Source of the DNA: Candidatus Sphingomonas excrementigallinarum
Lineage (GTDB): Bacteria > Pseudomonadota > Alphaproteobacteria > Sphingomonadales > Sphingomonadaceae
DNA: 45,026 nt
Direction of reading: 5' to 3'
NCBI GenBank assembly: GCA_019112965.1
Contig: DXIH01000183.1
Coordinates: 1 to 45,026, forward strand
In this document: piece by piece, positions 13,949 to 23,279 of the stretch
Layout of the letters: each line of letters begins with the position of its first letter
Numbering within the stretch: position 1 is the first letter of the stretch
Position numbers and translations under genes: made by a program
The notes under the pieces: generated by a model
Database searches by the model: none
What the model was told of the DNA's origin: nothing
What the model saw: the letters and a program-made list of their open reading frames with translations, nothing else

Positions 13949-16000
13949 TCAGGCGACGGCTTCGACCCCCACCATCTGCGGGCGCAGCGCCGCCACGCGT
14001 CGAACCTCGTCGGGATCGGCCAGGGTGCGCGACGGCCGGCCGGTCAGATATCCCTGCACCGCGACGCAGCCCTCACGGGTGACGATGGCAAGCTGGGCAG
14101 GCTCCTCGACCCCTTCGGCCAGCACCGGCATGTTCAGCGTCACGCCCAGCGCGGCCACCGACCGCAGGATCGAAACGGCTTGCGCGTCATGCTCAATCTC
14201 CGAGACGAACGAGGCATCCAGTTTGATCCGGTCGAACGGGAAGGAGCGCAACACCTCCAGCGAGGAATAACCCACTCCGAAATCATCCAGCGCGATGGCG
14301 ATGCCCATCGCCTTGAGCGCCCTCAACTGCTCCAACGCGAAATCCTTGTCGTGGATGATCGCGCTCTCGGTCAACTCCAGCATCAGCCGCTCGGGCGGCA
14401 GGCCGCTTTCCGCCAGAACCGATCGAACGGTTTCGACCAGACCACGGTCGGAAAGATGCATGGGGGACAGGTTCACCGAAACCGGATACGGTTCCGCCCA
14501 GCGTGCGGCCTCGCCACAGGCTCGGCGCAGAATCCAGTTGCTGAGCGGTACGATATCCCCGCTCTTTTCGGCCAGCGGGATGAAACGGGCGGGCGGGATC
14601 ATGCCCCGGACGGGGTCATTCCAGCGGATCAGCGCTTCGTAACCGCAGATTTCGCCCGTCGGCATGGACGCCTGCACCTGATAATGCAGCTCGAACGCCC
14701 CGGCCTCCAGCGCCCGGCGGAGATCGGCGACCAGTTCGCGTCGCTCGCGCACGGCGTCGTCCATCTGGGCGTCGTAGAAACAGGGCGCCTTGGAATGGGC
14801 CGACTTGGCCCGGTACATGGCCAGGTCCGCCTTGGCGAGAAGCGCATCCGGGTCGAATCCATCCCGCATCGCCAGAGCCACGCCGATATTCGCGCCAATC
14901 GAGGCGGTGAAGCGATCGAACAGGAACGGCGCTTCCGAGGCCGTGGTCAGCCGATCCAGAAAATCCAGCAACTCGGCCGGGTCGTCATAGGACACGACCG
15001 CCGAGAACTCGTCGCCGCCCAAGCGCGCGACGCATTCGCCGGGCCGCAGGATACTCGACAGCCGCGCCGCCAGGGCGGCCAGCAACTGGTCGCCCGCCTG
15101 ATGGCCATAGGTGTCGTTGACCACCTTGAACCGCGACAGATCCATCATGATGACGGCCATGCGCTGATAGCCGCCACGGATTGCGAAACGCGCCTCCAAC
15201 TCCTCGATAAAGGCGATCCGGTTGGGCAAGTCGGTGAGGCTGTCGTGCAGCGCCATGTGTCGCAGCCGCCGATAGGTTTCGGACTGGGTATGTCCGTCAA
15301 TCAGTGCGCTGATCGCGGCACAACCGACGATGATGAGCGTCGCGACCGTCGTCGTCGTGGCCAGCGTCACGATGGTCATGCCCGACAGGCCGTGACCGAG
15401 CTTCAGGACGGCGATCTTCATCGCCGCCATGCCCGTGAAATGCAGCGCCACGACCGCGACGCTCAACCACGCCACGGCACTGGTCGTCCGCCAGCGGTCA
15501 CAGGCGTTCAGCACATGAAAGGCGATGGCGGACAAGCCGATCGACAGCAGGATGGAGCCAGCGACGTAGGGCAGTTTCCAGGTCACGATGCCGTCGACGC
15601 GGTATGCCGCCATGCCGACATAATGCATGACCGCGATCCCCAGGCCGATCACGCCGCCGCCGACCGCACCCGACCTGCGTCGCCCCCCCGCCGCCAGCGC
15701 CATGCCGGGAACGGTGATCCCGATCACCGCGAGCAGCGAAACAAGCGTCAGGACCGGGTCCAGGATGACGGGCGCGGTCGTCCGGAACGCCATCATCGCC
15801 ACGAAATGCGTGGCCCAGACCATCGTCCCCGCGCCCACCGCTCCCAGGATGATCCAGCCGAAACGGCGATAGCCAAGGGAGGCCTGAACGCGACTGAACA
15901 GCTGGACAGTCGCAAGCGAGCCCGTCAGGCAGATGACGAGCGCCAACGCGACCAAGTTAAGGTCATGCTCTTGTGTCAGGCACAGGACGACGTCGATCAT
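13949..16000 (-). CDS. MHYT-GGDEF-EAL membrane cyclic-di-GMP regulator
   Basis: The protein has 683 residues. The N-terminal ~250 residues are a multi-pass MHYT sensor with its three repeats visible (THFVAMMAF, MHYVGMAAY, LHFTGMAAM), thought to bind copper and sense gases such as O2, CO or NO. A GGDEF domain with intact ARLGGDEFS (cyclic-di-GMP synthesis) follows, then an EAL domain with YEALIRW, ELTES, DDFGVGYSS and EGVE (cyclic-di-GMP hydrolysis). Both active sites look complete. The inhibitory I-site position, five residues before GGDEF, reads RPGE rather than RxxD, so product inhibition may be weaker. The start ATG at 16000 overlaps the stop of the GAF gene (ATGA), implying coupled translation. 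A longer frame to 16249 lies inside the GAF gene and is rejected. Confidence 0.93.
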   Translation of the reverse strand: MIDVVLCLTQEHDLNLVALALVICLTGSLATVQLFSRVQASLGYRRFGWIILGAVGAGTMVWATHFVAMMAFRTTAPVILDPVLTLVSLLAVIGITVPGMALAAGGRRRSGAVGGGVIGLGIAVMHYVGMAAYRVDGIVTWKLPYVAGSILLSIGLSAIAFHVLNACDRWRTTSAVAWLSVAVVALHFTGMAAMKIAVLKLGHGLSGMTIVTLATTTTVATLIIVGCAAISALIDGHTQSETYRRLRHMALHDSLTDLPNRIAFIEELEARFAIRGGYQRMAVIMMDLSRFKVVNDTYGHQAGDQLLAALAARLSSILRPGECVARLGGDEFSAVVSYDDPAELLDFLDRLTTASEAPFLFDRFTASIGANIGVALAMRDGFDPDALLAKADLAMYRAKSAHSKAPCFYDAQMDDAVRERRELVADLRRALEAGAFELHYQVQASMPTGEICGYEALIRWNDPVRGMIPPARFIPLAEKSGDIVPLSNWILRRACGEAARWAEPYPVSVNLSPMHLSDRGLVETVRSVLAESGLPPERLMLELTESAIIHDKDFALEQLRALKAMGIAIALDDFGVGYSSLEVLRSFPFDRIKLDASFVSEIEHDAQAVSILRSVAALGVTLNMPVLAEGVEEPAQLAIVTREGCVAVQGYLTGRPSRTLADPDEVRRVAALRPQMVGVEAVA

Positions 16001-16509
16001 GCGCGTCCGCCCATCTGGATCAGGTCCGCCCGTCCCTCCAGCGCCGCCGACGCCTGTCGTGCCAGCGCGGTAAGATAAGCTTTCTGATCGGGCGAAGCGG
16101 GATGGCGTTGCCGCGTATCCAGGATGCAGAGAGCACCGACATCGATACCCCCGGTCACCCGGAGCGGCACGCCGATATAGTAGCGAATAAAGGGGGCATC
16201 GCTCACCACCGGCAAATGGGCCACACGCGGATCGGCGCGCGGATCGCAAATCTCCAGGATGTCGGGCTGGTCGAGCGCGAAGGTGCAGAAGCTGCTATGC
16301 CGCGGGTTGCAGGCGATTTCCGCGCCATGGCTCGCCTTGAACCATTGCGTGTCGCCATAAATCAGCGACAGGAGCGCGATGGGCGCGTCGAAAGATCGCG
16401 CCGCCAGCATCACGAACCGATCGAAGCTCGCCTCCCGAGCAGACCCCAGAATGCCCAGCGCATGGACGGCGCTGGACCGTCGCCTTTCCCGAAGCAGGCT
16501 TTTCAGCAT
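15997..16509 (-). CDS. GAF-domain sensor protein
   Basis: This 170-residue protein is mostly one GAF domain of the type placed before cyclic-di-GMP enzymes: ASFDRFVMLAARSFDAPIALLSLI, then DTQWFKASHG and SSFCTFAL, then FIRYYIGVPLRV and DVGALCILDTR. It has no output domain. It overlaps the MHYT-GGDEF-EAL gene by 4 bp, so it may act as a cytoplasmic sensing partner of that protein. The conserved Cys in S-S-F-C resembles those in free-methionine-sulfoxide-type GAF domains, but no enzymatic claim is made. The ATG at 16509 is chosen with a modest purine-rich site; an in-frame ATG at 16551 with AAGG upstream is a real alternative (184 residues). Confidence 0.85.
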   Translation of the reverse strand: MLKSLLRERRRSSAVHALGILGSAREASFDRFVMLAARSFDAPIALLSLIYGDTQWFKASHGAEIACNPRHSSFCTFALDQPDILEICDPRADPRVAHLPVVSDAPFIRYYIGVPLRVTGGIDVGALCILDTRQRHPASPDQKAYLTALARQASAALEGRADLIQMGGRA

Positions 16510-16909
16510 GATTTTTCTCGTTCCGTGCGCATCTGCCCATTCTGGTCGCATCGGAACCTTAAAACATAATTTATCTGTCCAGATTAATCCGGCGATCACT
16601 GGGCGATCGGCAGCGGTCGGGCAAGGCCATTACCAAGAACTGGCGCAAGCGACGGACACCGCCAGAATATCAAGGGCTTGCAATCCCAGTCTTGGGAAGG
16701 ATCGGCAGGTGCCATCCAAAGCAACGGCTTTGGATTTTCCCGCATCCCGACAGCAAATCCAATATCCTACCACATCATCGCCAATACTCGGCATTTTAAC
16801 CAGCTGGTAACGCCGCCGATGATACGCGGCCATCTATCGCAGCGTCAGGTCATGACGAGTGAAGTACCGGCGACGGAGGTCGCTGCTGCGTTAGAGGGGG
16901 AATATCTAA
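16510..16909. other. 400-bp divergent intergenic region
   Basis: This space separates the GAF gene (minus) and the second TonB receptor (plus), so it should hold promoters for both. A perfect 10-bp palindrome ACCAGCTGGT lies at 16799-16808, about 100 bp before the receptor start, and could be an operator. No convincing -35/-10 pair, RNA gene or additional coding region was recognised; a minus-strand open frame at 16630-16833 has no ribosome site or family signature. Confidence 0.4.
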
Positions 16910-19900
16910 GTGGCTTCGATGAATTCGGCATTTGGTAAACTGCGCCTTGGGATTTCGACCGCGGCTCTGCTGACCGCGATCGCCGCTCCTGCCCATGCGC
17001 AGGAGGCAGCACCCGCGAAGACGGCGGACGCCACCGACCAGAACGTGGCGACAGCGGTGCCGGTTGGACAGGCGCAGGGCGAGCAGGACGTTCAGATCAA
17101 GCGGGCGGCCCCCGCCCCCGCCACGGCGGAAGGGGCCACGGTCGTCGTCACCGGCACGCTGTTCCGCGATTCCAACGCCAGCTCGATCTCGCCCGTGACC
17201 GTGGTGAATTCCAACGTGCTTCAGCGCGCCAACATCACGACCGCGCAGGATGCCATCCGCTCGGTGTCCGCCGACAGCGCCGGTTCGATCTCGACCGGCT
17301 TCAAGAACGGCTTTTCGGCCGGTGGCGCGGCGGTGTCGCTGCGCGGCCTGGGCGTCTCTTCGACGGTCGTTCTGATCGACGGCTTGCGCTCGGCGAACTT
17401 CCCGCTGAACGACGACGGTCACAATGCCTATGTCGACCTGAACTCGATCCCGTTCAGCACCATCGAGCGTGTCGAAGTGCTGAAGGACGGCGCATCGTCG
17501 ACCTATGGCGCGGACGCGATCGGCGGCGTCGTCAACCTCATCAGCAAGAAGAACGTCCAGGGCATTTTTGGATCGGTCCAGGGCGGCACCACCGAAAAGG
17601 CCGACGGTTCGCACTACCGCGCGACGCTGACCGCCGGTTTCGGTGACTATCGCGAGCAGGGCTTCAACTTCTACGTCAACGGTGAATACACCTATGACGG
17701 GTACATCACCAATAACTCGCGCGGTTATCCGTTCAACACGCTGGACCTGAGCCCCAGCGGACTGCAGGACCGCAACCGCAACGACGATTCACTGCTGGCG
17801 GCCAACCCGCAGGCGGTCGTCACCCGCGTTCAGCAGACCGATCTCAACAATCCGCTGGCAGGCCAGGTCGGCGCACCGCCGACCAACCAGTATCGCCTGC
17901 TCAATCCGAATGCCTGCCCGTTCGGGACTTTCACCGTGACCTCGGGCGCGGCGCAGGGGACCGGCTGCAAGCACAACCTGCCTGACGAATATTCGATCAT
18001 CCAGCCGCGCCAGCAGCGCTATTCGACGACCGCGCGCCTGAACGTCCGCATCGCCGAGGGCTGGGAAGCCTTCGCCAGCGGCAGCTATTCGCACTCGGAA
18101 GTCGACATTCGCGGCACTCCGGCTGGTATCCGCCAGACCCAGCCATTCGGCGCTTCCGCCGCACTGGCATCCAGCAGCCCGGGCATCGTGCTGCCGATGT
18201 ATGTCTGCGCGGCTGGGGTGAACTGCGCAACCGCCGCGGATCGCCGCCTGAACCCGAACAATCCCTATGCGGTAGCGGGCGCCGATCCGACGCAGAACGC
18301 CGCGCGCATCTATTATCTGTTCGGCGACATCCCCGCTGGCAGCCACCGCTATGTCGACGTGTTCCGCGCGACGGGCGGCATTTCGGGTGACCTGGGCAAC
18401 GGCTTCAAATTCCGCCTGAACGGCGTCTATGCCCGTGACAATTTCGCGGTGACGCAGCGCGGCTTCATCAACATCCAGGGCCTGCTGAACGCGGTCAACA
18501 CCGGCGCATACAATTTCGTTAATCCCGAGCAGAATACGCAGGCCGTTCGCAACCAGATCTCGCCGGAGCGCACGACCCCGTCCTATTCGACGATCGCGAC
18601 GATCGGCGGCTCGCTGCTGAAGTTGCTGATGGAACTGCCGGGCGGTGACCTGAATGTCGGTGCGGGTTTCCAGATCCGCCGCGAAACGCTGATGAACCGC
18701 AATCAGAATTACGACCTGTCCTATTACAACCTGAACACCTCGTCGGCCCAGGGTCGCCAGACCGTGACCGCCGGGTTCTTCGAGATCGACGCTCCGTTCG
18801 CCCGCGCGTTCGACCTGAACGTCTCGGGCCGTTACGACCATTATTCGCAAGGCTATAGCCACTTCTCGCCGAAGATCGGCGCCAAGTTCACGCCGGTTCG
18901 CGAATTCTCGCTGCGCGCCACCTATTCGCAGGGTTTCCGCGCACCGACATTCGCGGAATACAATCCTGCCAGCAGCTATTCGGGCTTCTCGTCCTTCACC
19001 CCGCCCGCCAGCTTCATTGCGGCGCATCCGAACAGCCCGATCTACACGACCACGTACAACATCGGCAGCGGCGCGCAGGGCAATCCCGACATTCTGCCCG
19101 AAGTGTCGCGCAGCTTCACGGTGGGCACGATCCTCAACCCGACACGCTGGCTGAACGTCACGGTCGACTATTACAACATCCGCAAGTCGAACCTGATCGT
19201 CAGCGGACCCCTGCGCGCCGAGGCGATCAACGCCTATTATGGCCAGACCAATGCGGCGGCTGGCTGTGCGGCGCTCGCCGCGGTGGGACCGGGCTATAAG
19301 TGCAACGTCATCGACGCGCCCGATCCCGTCAATCCGAACGCCCTGCCCCGTCTGCTGGTGTTCGACGTGCCTTACGTCAACGCCAATTACATGGTCAGCT
19401 CGGGCATCGACATGCAGGCCAATGCGAACGTCCAGCTGGCCAACGGCGTGAAGTTCATCAGCCGTGTCGACGTGACCCGCGTCCTTCGCCTCGATCTCGT
19501 CACCCCGGCGGGCGTGGTGCAGAAATATGCGGGTACGCTGGGGCCGTACGAGCTGTCTTCGGGTGGCGGCACCCCGCGCATCCGTGGCAACTGGCAGAAC
19601 ACGATCGAGGTGGGCAACTTCTCGCTGACCAGCACGACCTATTATGTCGGCCGGATCAAGCAGGTGGCGGCCGATCGTATCCAGCCGGTCAACGGCGTGA
19701 TCGATCTGGGTTGCAAGAACACGCTGGTGCCCATCATCGCGGGCAGCGACGTGAACAACCAGTGCTTCGTCCGTCCGTTCATCTATACCGATCTGAACCT
19801 GGGCGTGCGGGTCAATGATGACTTCCGGTTCTTCTTCAGCGTTCAGAACGTGACCAATGCCCGCGCTCCGCTGGCGGCGGCAGCCTATACCAGCAATCCG

Positions 19901-19975
19901 AACTATCTGAGCAGCTGGCATTATGCCGGTCTCGTCGGTCGCAACTTCAGCGCTGGCGCGAACTTCAACTTCTGA
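16910..19975 (+). CDS. TonB-dependent outer-membrane receptor (second)
   Basis: The protein has 1021 residues. The signal peptide ends at about A-P-A-H-A-Q, and a Q/A/T-rich stretch (about residues 27-75) precedes the plug. The plug has VVVTGTLFRDSNASSISPVTVV, VSLRGLGVSSTVVLIDGLR, IERVEVLKDGASSTYGADAIGGVVNLI, all standard TonB-receptor plug blocks, and the barrel ends in ...GANFNF with a terminal aromatic residue. The VEVLKDGAS..YG.DAIGGV form is common in receptors for sugars and other organic ligands in sphingomonads. The GTG at 16910 is chosen because GAGGGGGAA stands 8 bp before it; the ATG at 16919 lacks a good site. It stands alone and ends in a hairpin terminator. Ligand unknown; no hydrolase gene is adjacent. 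Confidence 0.93.
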   Translation: MASMNSAFGKLRLGISTAALLTAIAAPAHAQEAAPAKTADATDQNVATAVPVGQAQGEQDVQIKRAAPAPATAEGATVVVTGTLFRDSNASSISPVTVVNSNVLQRANITTAQDAIRSVSADSAGSISTGFKNGFSAGGAAVSLRGLGVSSTVVLIDGLRSANFPLNDDGHNAYVDLNSIPFSTIERVEVLKDGASSTYGADAIGGVVNLISKKNVQGIFGSVQGGTTEKADGSHYRATLTAGFGDYREQGFNFYVNGEYTYDGYITNNSRGYPFNTLDLSPSGLQDRNRNDDSLLAANPQAVVTRVQQTDLNNPLAGQVGAPPTNQYRLLNPNACPFGTFTVTSGAAQGTGCKHNLPDEYSIIQPRQQRYSTTARLNVRIAEGWEAFASGSYSHSEVDIRGTPAGIRQTQPFGASAALASSSPGIVLPMYVCAAGVNCATAADRRLNPNNPYAVAGADPTQNAARIYYLFGDIPAGSHRYVDVFRATGGISGDLGNGFKFRLNGVYARDNFAVTQRGFINIQGLLNAVNTGAYNFVNPEQNTQAVRNQISPERTTPSYSTIATIGGSLLKLLMELPGGDLNVGAGFQIRRETLMNRNQNYDLSYYNLNTSSAQGRQTVTAGFFEIDAPFARAFDLNVSGRYDHYSQGYSHFSPKIGAKFTPVREFSLRATYSQGFRAPTFAEYNPASSYSGFSSFTPPASFIAAHPNSPIYTTTYNIGSGAQGNPDILPEVSRSFTVGTILNPTRWLNVTVDYYNIRKSNLIVSGPLRAEAINAYYGQTNAAAGCAALAAVGPGYKCNVIDAPDPVNPNALPRLLVFDVPYVNANYMVSSGIDMQANANVQLANGVKFISRVDVTRVLRLDLVTPAGVVQKYAGTLGPYELSSGGGTPRIRGNWQNTIEVGNFSLTSTTYYVGRIKQVAADRIQPVNGVIDLGCKNTLVPIIAGSDVNNQCFVRPFIYTDLNLGVRVNDDFRFFFSVQNVTNARAPLAAAAYTSNPNYLSSWHYAGLVGRNFSAGANFNF

Positions 19976-19995
19976 TCTCGCCTGACCGGGTGATG

Positions 19996-20029
19996 CGCAC
20001 CGGGATCGATTTTCCGTCGTCCCGGTGCG
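19996..20029 (+). terminator. Hairpin terminator after second TonB receptor
   Basis: CGCACCGGGA (19996-20005) pairs perfectly with TCCCGGTGCG (20020-20029) around a 14-nt loop, 20 bp after the receptor stop and before the DUF2332 gene. Only a weak T-containing tail follows. Confidence 0.65.
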
Positions 20030-20067
20030 TATTGCCACGATATTCCTTGCGGCGTCATAGGCGACCG

Positions 20068-21141
20068 ATGCAGCCGGAGCGTTTCCCCACCATGTATCCG
20101 GGTTCGGATGATCCGACCGCCTCGCCGAGCGAATTGTACCGGCAATCGCTGGTCATGCGGGCGATCGGCACGCCCTTCGTCGCCGACCTACTGGCGGCGG
20201 TGGACCGGCAGCTCGACAAGGCGCCGCTCAGCGCCGCGCTGATCCGATCCTGGGGCGATACCGCCGCTTCCTCGGCCATCGCGATGCGGATCAACGCCGC
20301 CCTGCACGCGCTGGCACGCCGCGGTGCCGAGCCGCAGCTTGCTGCCCTCTATGCCGGGGAGCATGGCCGCTTCGACGACGCGGTCGCATTGGCCCTGGCC
20401 GCCCATGACGAGTTCCTGGTCGACTGGTTGCTGAGAGTACCGCAGACCAACGAGATCGGACGGGCCGCCGCCTTACATGCCGCCCTGATGGTGTTGGCGA
20501 AGGAGTACGGCCACGCTTTCGAGTTGTTCGAGATCGGGGCGAGTGCCGGGCTCAACCTCAATCTGACGCGCTACGCCTATGATCTGGGTGGCGTCCGGAC
20601 GGGCAAGCCCGACTCGACCGTTCGGATCGCACCCGAATGGAGGGGCTCCCCGCCCCCCGATGCCGTCGTGACGGTAGCCGAAGCGCGCGGCGTCGACCTG
20701 CACCCGCTCGACGTCAACGATCCGGCCGCGTGCGAGCGGCTCGCCTCCTTCATCTTCGCCGACCAGCCCGAGCGGGCCGAGCGCCTGGAACGCGCCCTGG
20801 AGATCGGGCGTCAGCACCCGCCACGGTTGGAGGTCGGCGATGCGGCAACTTGGCTCGCGGAACGGCTCACCGACACGCAAGCGGATCATCGCCACCGTGT
20901 CGTGCTGCATTCGATGGTCCTGCAATATCTGAGCGCCGAGGATCGCGCGCGTATCGAGGCGAGCGTGCAGAGGGCCGGAGCATCCGCAACCCCCGACTGC
21001 CCCTTCGCCACGATCGGTTTCGAATGGGACGATGCACGCGAGCGGGTCGAGCTGCGCCTGCGTTCCTGGCCCGATGGCCGCGACCGCGTGATTGCCCATT
21101 GCCATCCCTATGGTGCGTGGATCGCGTGGATCGGCGGATGA
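20068..21141 (+). CDS. DUF2332 family protein (function unknown)
   Basis: The protein has 357 residues and the family's recognisable blocks: an N-terminal SPSELYRQSLVMRAIGTPFVADLLAAV, then FELFEIGASAGLNLNLTRYAYDLG in the middle, GVDLHPLDVNDPAACERLASFIFADQPERAERLERAL, and VLHSMVLQYLS. The EIGASAGLNL segment looks like a SAM- or nucleotide-binding glycine loop, and VDLHPLDV/VVLHSMVLQYL match later strands of a methyltransferase-like fold, so a Rossmann-type fold is plausible, but no activity is established for the family. It is cytoplasmic with no signal. ATG 20068 has only a weak AGG site; ATG 20092 is the other possible start. It stands between a terminator hairpin and the chemoreceptor gene and is probably transcribed alone. 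Confidence 0.8.
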   Translation: MQPERFPTMYPGSDDPTASPSELYRQSLVMRAIGTPFVADLLAAVDRQLDKAPLSAALIRSWGDTAASSAIAMRINAALHALARRGAEPQLAALYAGEHGRFDDAVALALAAHDEFLVDWLLRVPQTNEIGRAAALHAALMVLAKEYGHAFELFEIGASAGLNLNLTRYAYDLGGVRTGKPDSTVRIAPEWRGSPPPDAVVTVAEARGVDLHPLDVNDPAACERLASFIFADQPERAERLERALEIGRQHPPRLEVGDAATWLAERLTDTQADHRHRVVLHSMVLQYLSAEDRARIEASVQRAGASATPDCPFATIGFEWDDARERVELRLRSWPDGRDRVIAHCHPYGAWIAWIGG

Positions 21142-21406
21142 GGCAGCAAGGCTGACGATAACAACCGGCCGCTTCACCCATAATTAACTTCGCATCTGTA
21201 ACAATTGTTCGACGAAACCAAAGGCTGACTTAGGATATGGTGAACAGGCATCGGGCGGTGACATCGCCGCCGTATCTTACGGCACCCGCTACTGCGTGGT
21301 GCATGCCTGACGCCCAGAGCGCCCCATCGTCCTACGGTCTTCATCACGACAACCCCATCGCCGCTCCCGCATCGTCCCCGCTCCGACCTGTTGAGAGAAA
21401 CGCATA

Positions 21407-23188
21407 ATGCTTACGAACATGAACATCCCCAAGAAGCTGGGTGTATCGTTCCTGATCGTCAGCCTGTCGGCCGCGGTCATGACGATCGTGTTCTTTGCCA
21501 ATATCTGGGAAATCCGCAGCGCGACCGCGCGGAACAACCATGCCCAGGAGGTCTATGCCAAGGCGCTGACCCTGGAGACATCGATCCTGCGCGAAAACAG
21601 CCAGTTGCGCGGCTTCCTTGTCACGGCAGACAAGAGCTACCTCAAATCCTACGAGGAAGCGCGCAAGGAGTACGACACGACCAGCCGCGAGCTGGCCGCG
21701 ATGCTGACCGACCAGAACGAACTGGACCTGCTCGCCAAGTCGAATGCCGAGAAGGCCAAGTGGCGGCGAACCTGGAGTGACCGGCTGACCGATTGGGTCA
21801 AGGACGGGCGCCGCGACGAAGCGCAGCAGGCGGTTCGCGATGCGGGCAAGGCCGTGCTGACCAGCGATATCGTGCTGCCGCTCCGCGCCATCCGCGATCA
21901 GGAAACCGCCGCGATCGCCAGCAATGCCGCCTCGCAGGAAAAGGCGATCGGCACCGCGATCATCGCCCTGGTCGTCGGCGGCCTGATGCTGATCGGTGTC
22001 GTCATCACGCTCCAGATGGTACTCAGCCGCAGCATCGCCCGGCCAATCACCGCCCTCACCCGGCTGATGGCCGAGCTCGCGCGTGGTCGCAACGACATCG
22101 ACGTGCCGGGAAGCGAGCGCGGTGACGAACTGGGCGACATGGCGCGTGCCGTCGTCGTCTTCCGCGATGCCGCCAAGGCCAAGGTCAGCGACGACCGCGA
22201 GCGCGAGCAGGCGTTGCAGGCGATCGGCTCCGGCCTGCACAGCCTGTCCGAGGCCGACCTGACCGTCCGCCTGACCGATCTGCCCCCGGCGTTCCATCAG
22301 CTGTCGGCCGACTTCAACCGCGCCGTCCAGAACCTGTCGGGCCTGACCAGCGATGTGCGCGGCAGCGCAGGGAGCATCCGTTCCAATATCGATGAAATCC
22401 GCCAGGCCACCGACAATCTGTCGGCCCGCAGCGAGCAGCAGGCCGCCAGCCTGCGAGAAACCGCCGCCGCCGTCGGCGAGATTACCCAGGGCGTTCGCGA
22501 AGGCGCCATCAGTGCCAGCGAAGCCAATCGCGCGGTGACCGAGGCGCGCGACGAGGCCGAAAAGGGCGGCGAGATCGTCGCCAAATCCATTACCGCCATG
22601 AACGGCATCGACCAGGCCAGCCGTGAGATCGTCGATATCATCACGGTGATCGACGGCATCGCGTTCCAGACCAATCTGCTCGCCCTCAATGCAGGCGTTG
22701 AGGCGGCACGGGCGGGCGATGCGGGCAAGGGCTTCGCGGTCGTCGCGTCCGAAGTCCGCGCGCTGGCTCAGCGCTCCGCCGACGCGGCTTCCGACGTCAA
22801 GGCGCGCATCCTGTCGGCCATCGAGCATGTTCGCTCGGGCGTGGTGCTGGTCGACGAAACCGGCAATGCGCTGCAACGCATCATCGGCAAGGTCTCCGAC
22901 GTCAGCACCGTCGTGGACGTGATCGCCCGCTCATCCGAGCAGCAGGCGCACAGCCTGGGTCAGGTCAACATCGCGATCGGCGAGATCGACTCGGTCACCC
23001 AGCAGAACGCCGCCATGGTCGAGGAATCGACCGCGGCCGCCAGCCTGCTGGCCCAGGAATGCGGAACGCTGATGGCGTCGGTGATGCGCTTCAACGTCGA
23101 TCTGGCCACCATGCCGATGGCGTCCGCGTCGACGGCCCGGTACCGCCCCGACGATTACGGTTACTCCGCTGCCATGCGCGCAGCCTGA
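21407..23188 (+). CDS. Methyl-accepting chemotaxis protein with CHASE3-type sensor
   Basis: The protein has 593 residues. Transmembrane helix 1 lies at about residues 12-32; the periplasmic helical domain (about 35-180, with ETSILRENSQLRGFLVTADKSYL) is of CHASE3 type; helix 2 lies at about 184-207; a HAMP domain follows (SRSIARPITALTRLMAELARG). The cytoplasmic signalling hairpin has the highly conserved tip IDGIAFQTNLLALNAGVEAARAGDAGKGFAVVASEVRALAQRSA (given in pieces: the I-A-F-Q-T-N-L-L-A-L-N-A core). Usual tips read 'NAAVEAARAGE'; here it is NAGVEAARAGD. It relays a periplasmic signal to CheA/CheW. No CheR-binding pentapeptide is seen at the C-terminus, and no other che genes are nearby. 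GAGAGAAA precedes the ATG. A 265-bp gap upstream holds no recognised element. Confidence 0.93.
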   Translation: MLTNMNIPKKLGVSFLIVSLSAAVMTIVFFANIWEIRSATARNNHAQEVYAKALTLETSILRENSQLRGFLVTADKSYLKSYEEARKEYDTTSRELAAMLTDQNELDLLAKSNAEKAKWRRTWSDRLTDWVKDGRRDEAQQAVRDAGKAVLTSDIVLPLRAIRDQETAAIASNAASQEKAIGTAIIALVVGGLMLIGVVITLQMVLSRSIARPITALTRLMAELARGRNDIDVPGSERGDELGDMARAVVVFRDAAKAKVSDDREREQALQAIGSGLHSLSEADLTVRLTDLPPAFHQLSADFNRAVQNLSGLTSDVRGSAGSIRSNIDEIRQATDNLSARSEQQAASLRETAAAVGEITQGVREGAISASEANRAVTEARDEAEKGGEIVAKSITAMNGIDQASREIVDIITVIDGIAFQTNLLALNAGVEAARAGDAGKGFAVVASEVRALAQRSADAASDVKARILSAIEHVRSGVVLVDETGNALQRIIGKVSDVSTVVDVIARSSEQQAHSLGQVNIAIGEIDSVTQQNAAMVEESTAAASLLAQECGTLMASVMRFNVDLATMPMASASTARYRPDDYGYSAAMRAA

Positions 23189-23215
23189 CGCCGCGCCGCA
23201 CCTTGCGGGAAAATG

Positions 23216-23243
23216 GGCTGGACGCGCGCCTGGCTGTCCAGCC
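23216..23243. terminator. Hairpin between convergent chemoreceptor and kinase genes
   Basis: GGCTGGAC (23216-23223) and GTCCAGCC (23236-23243) are perfect complements around a 12-nt loop, located between two convergent stops. A bidirectional stop is likely from position; there is no clear T-run. Confidence 0.5.
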
Positions 23244-23279
23244 GGTCAGCGCCAAGTCGTCCGAGTAGCGGAACGTTAC

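Noticed and set aside
13592..16078. 828-codon plus-strand open frame across transposase end and GGDEF/EAL gene
   Set aside because: Crosses two well-supported genes on different strands and is His/Gln/Arg-rich without family signature.
17789..20038. 749-codon minus-strand open frame opposite the second TonB receptor
   Set aside because: Antisense shadow with the same biased composition.
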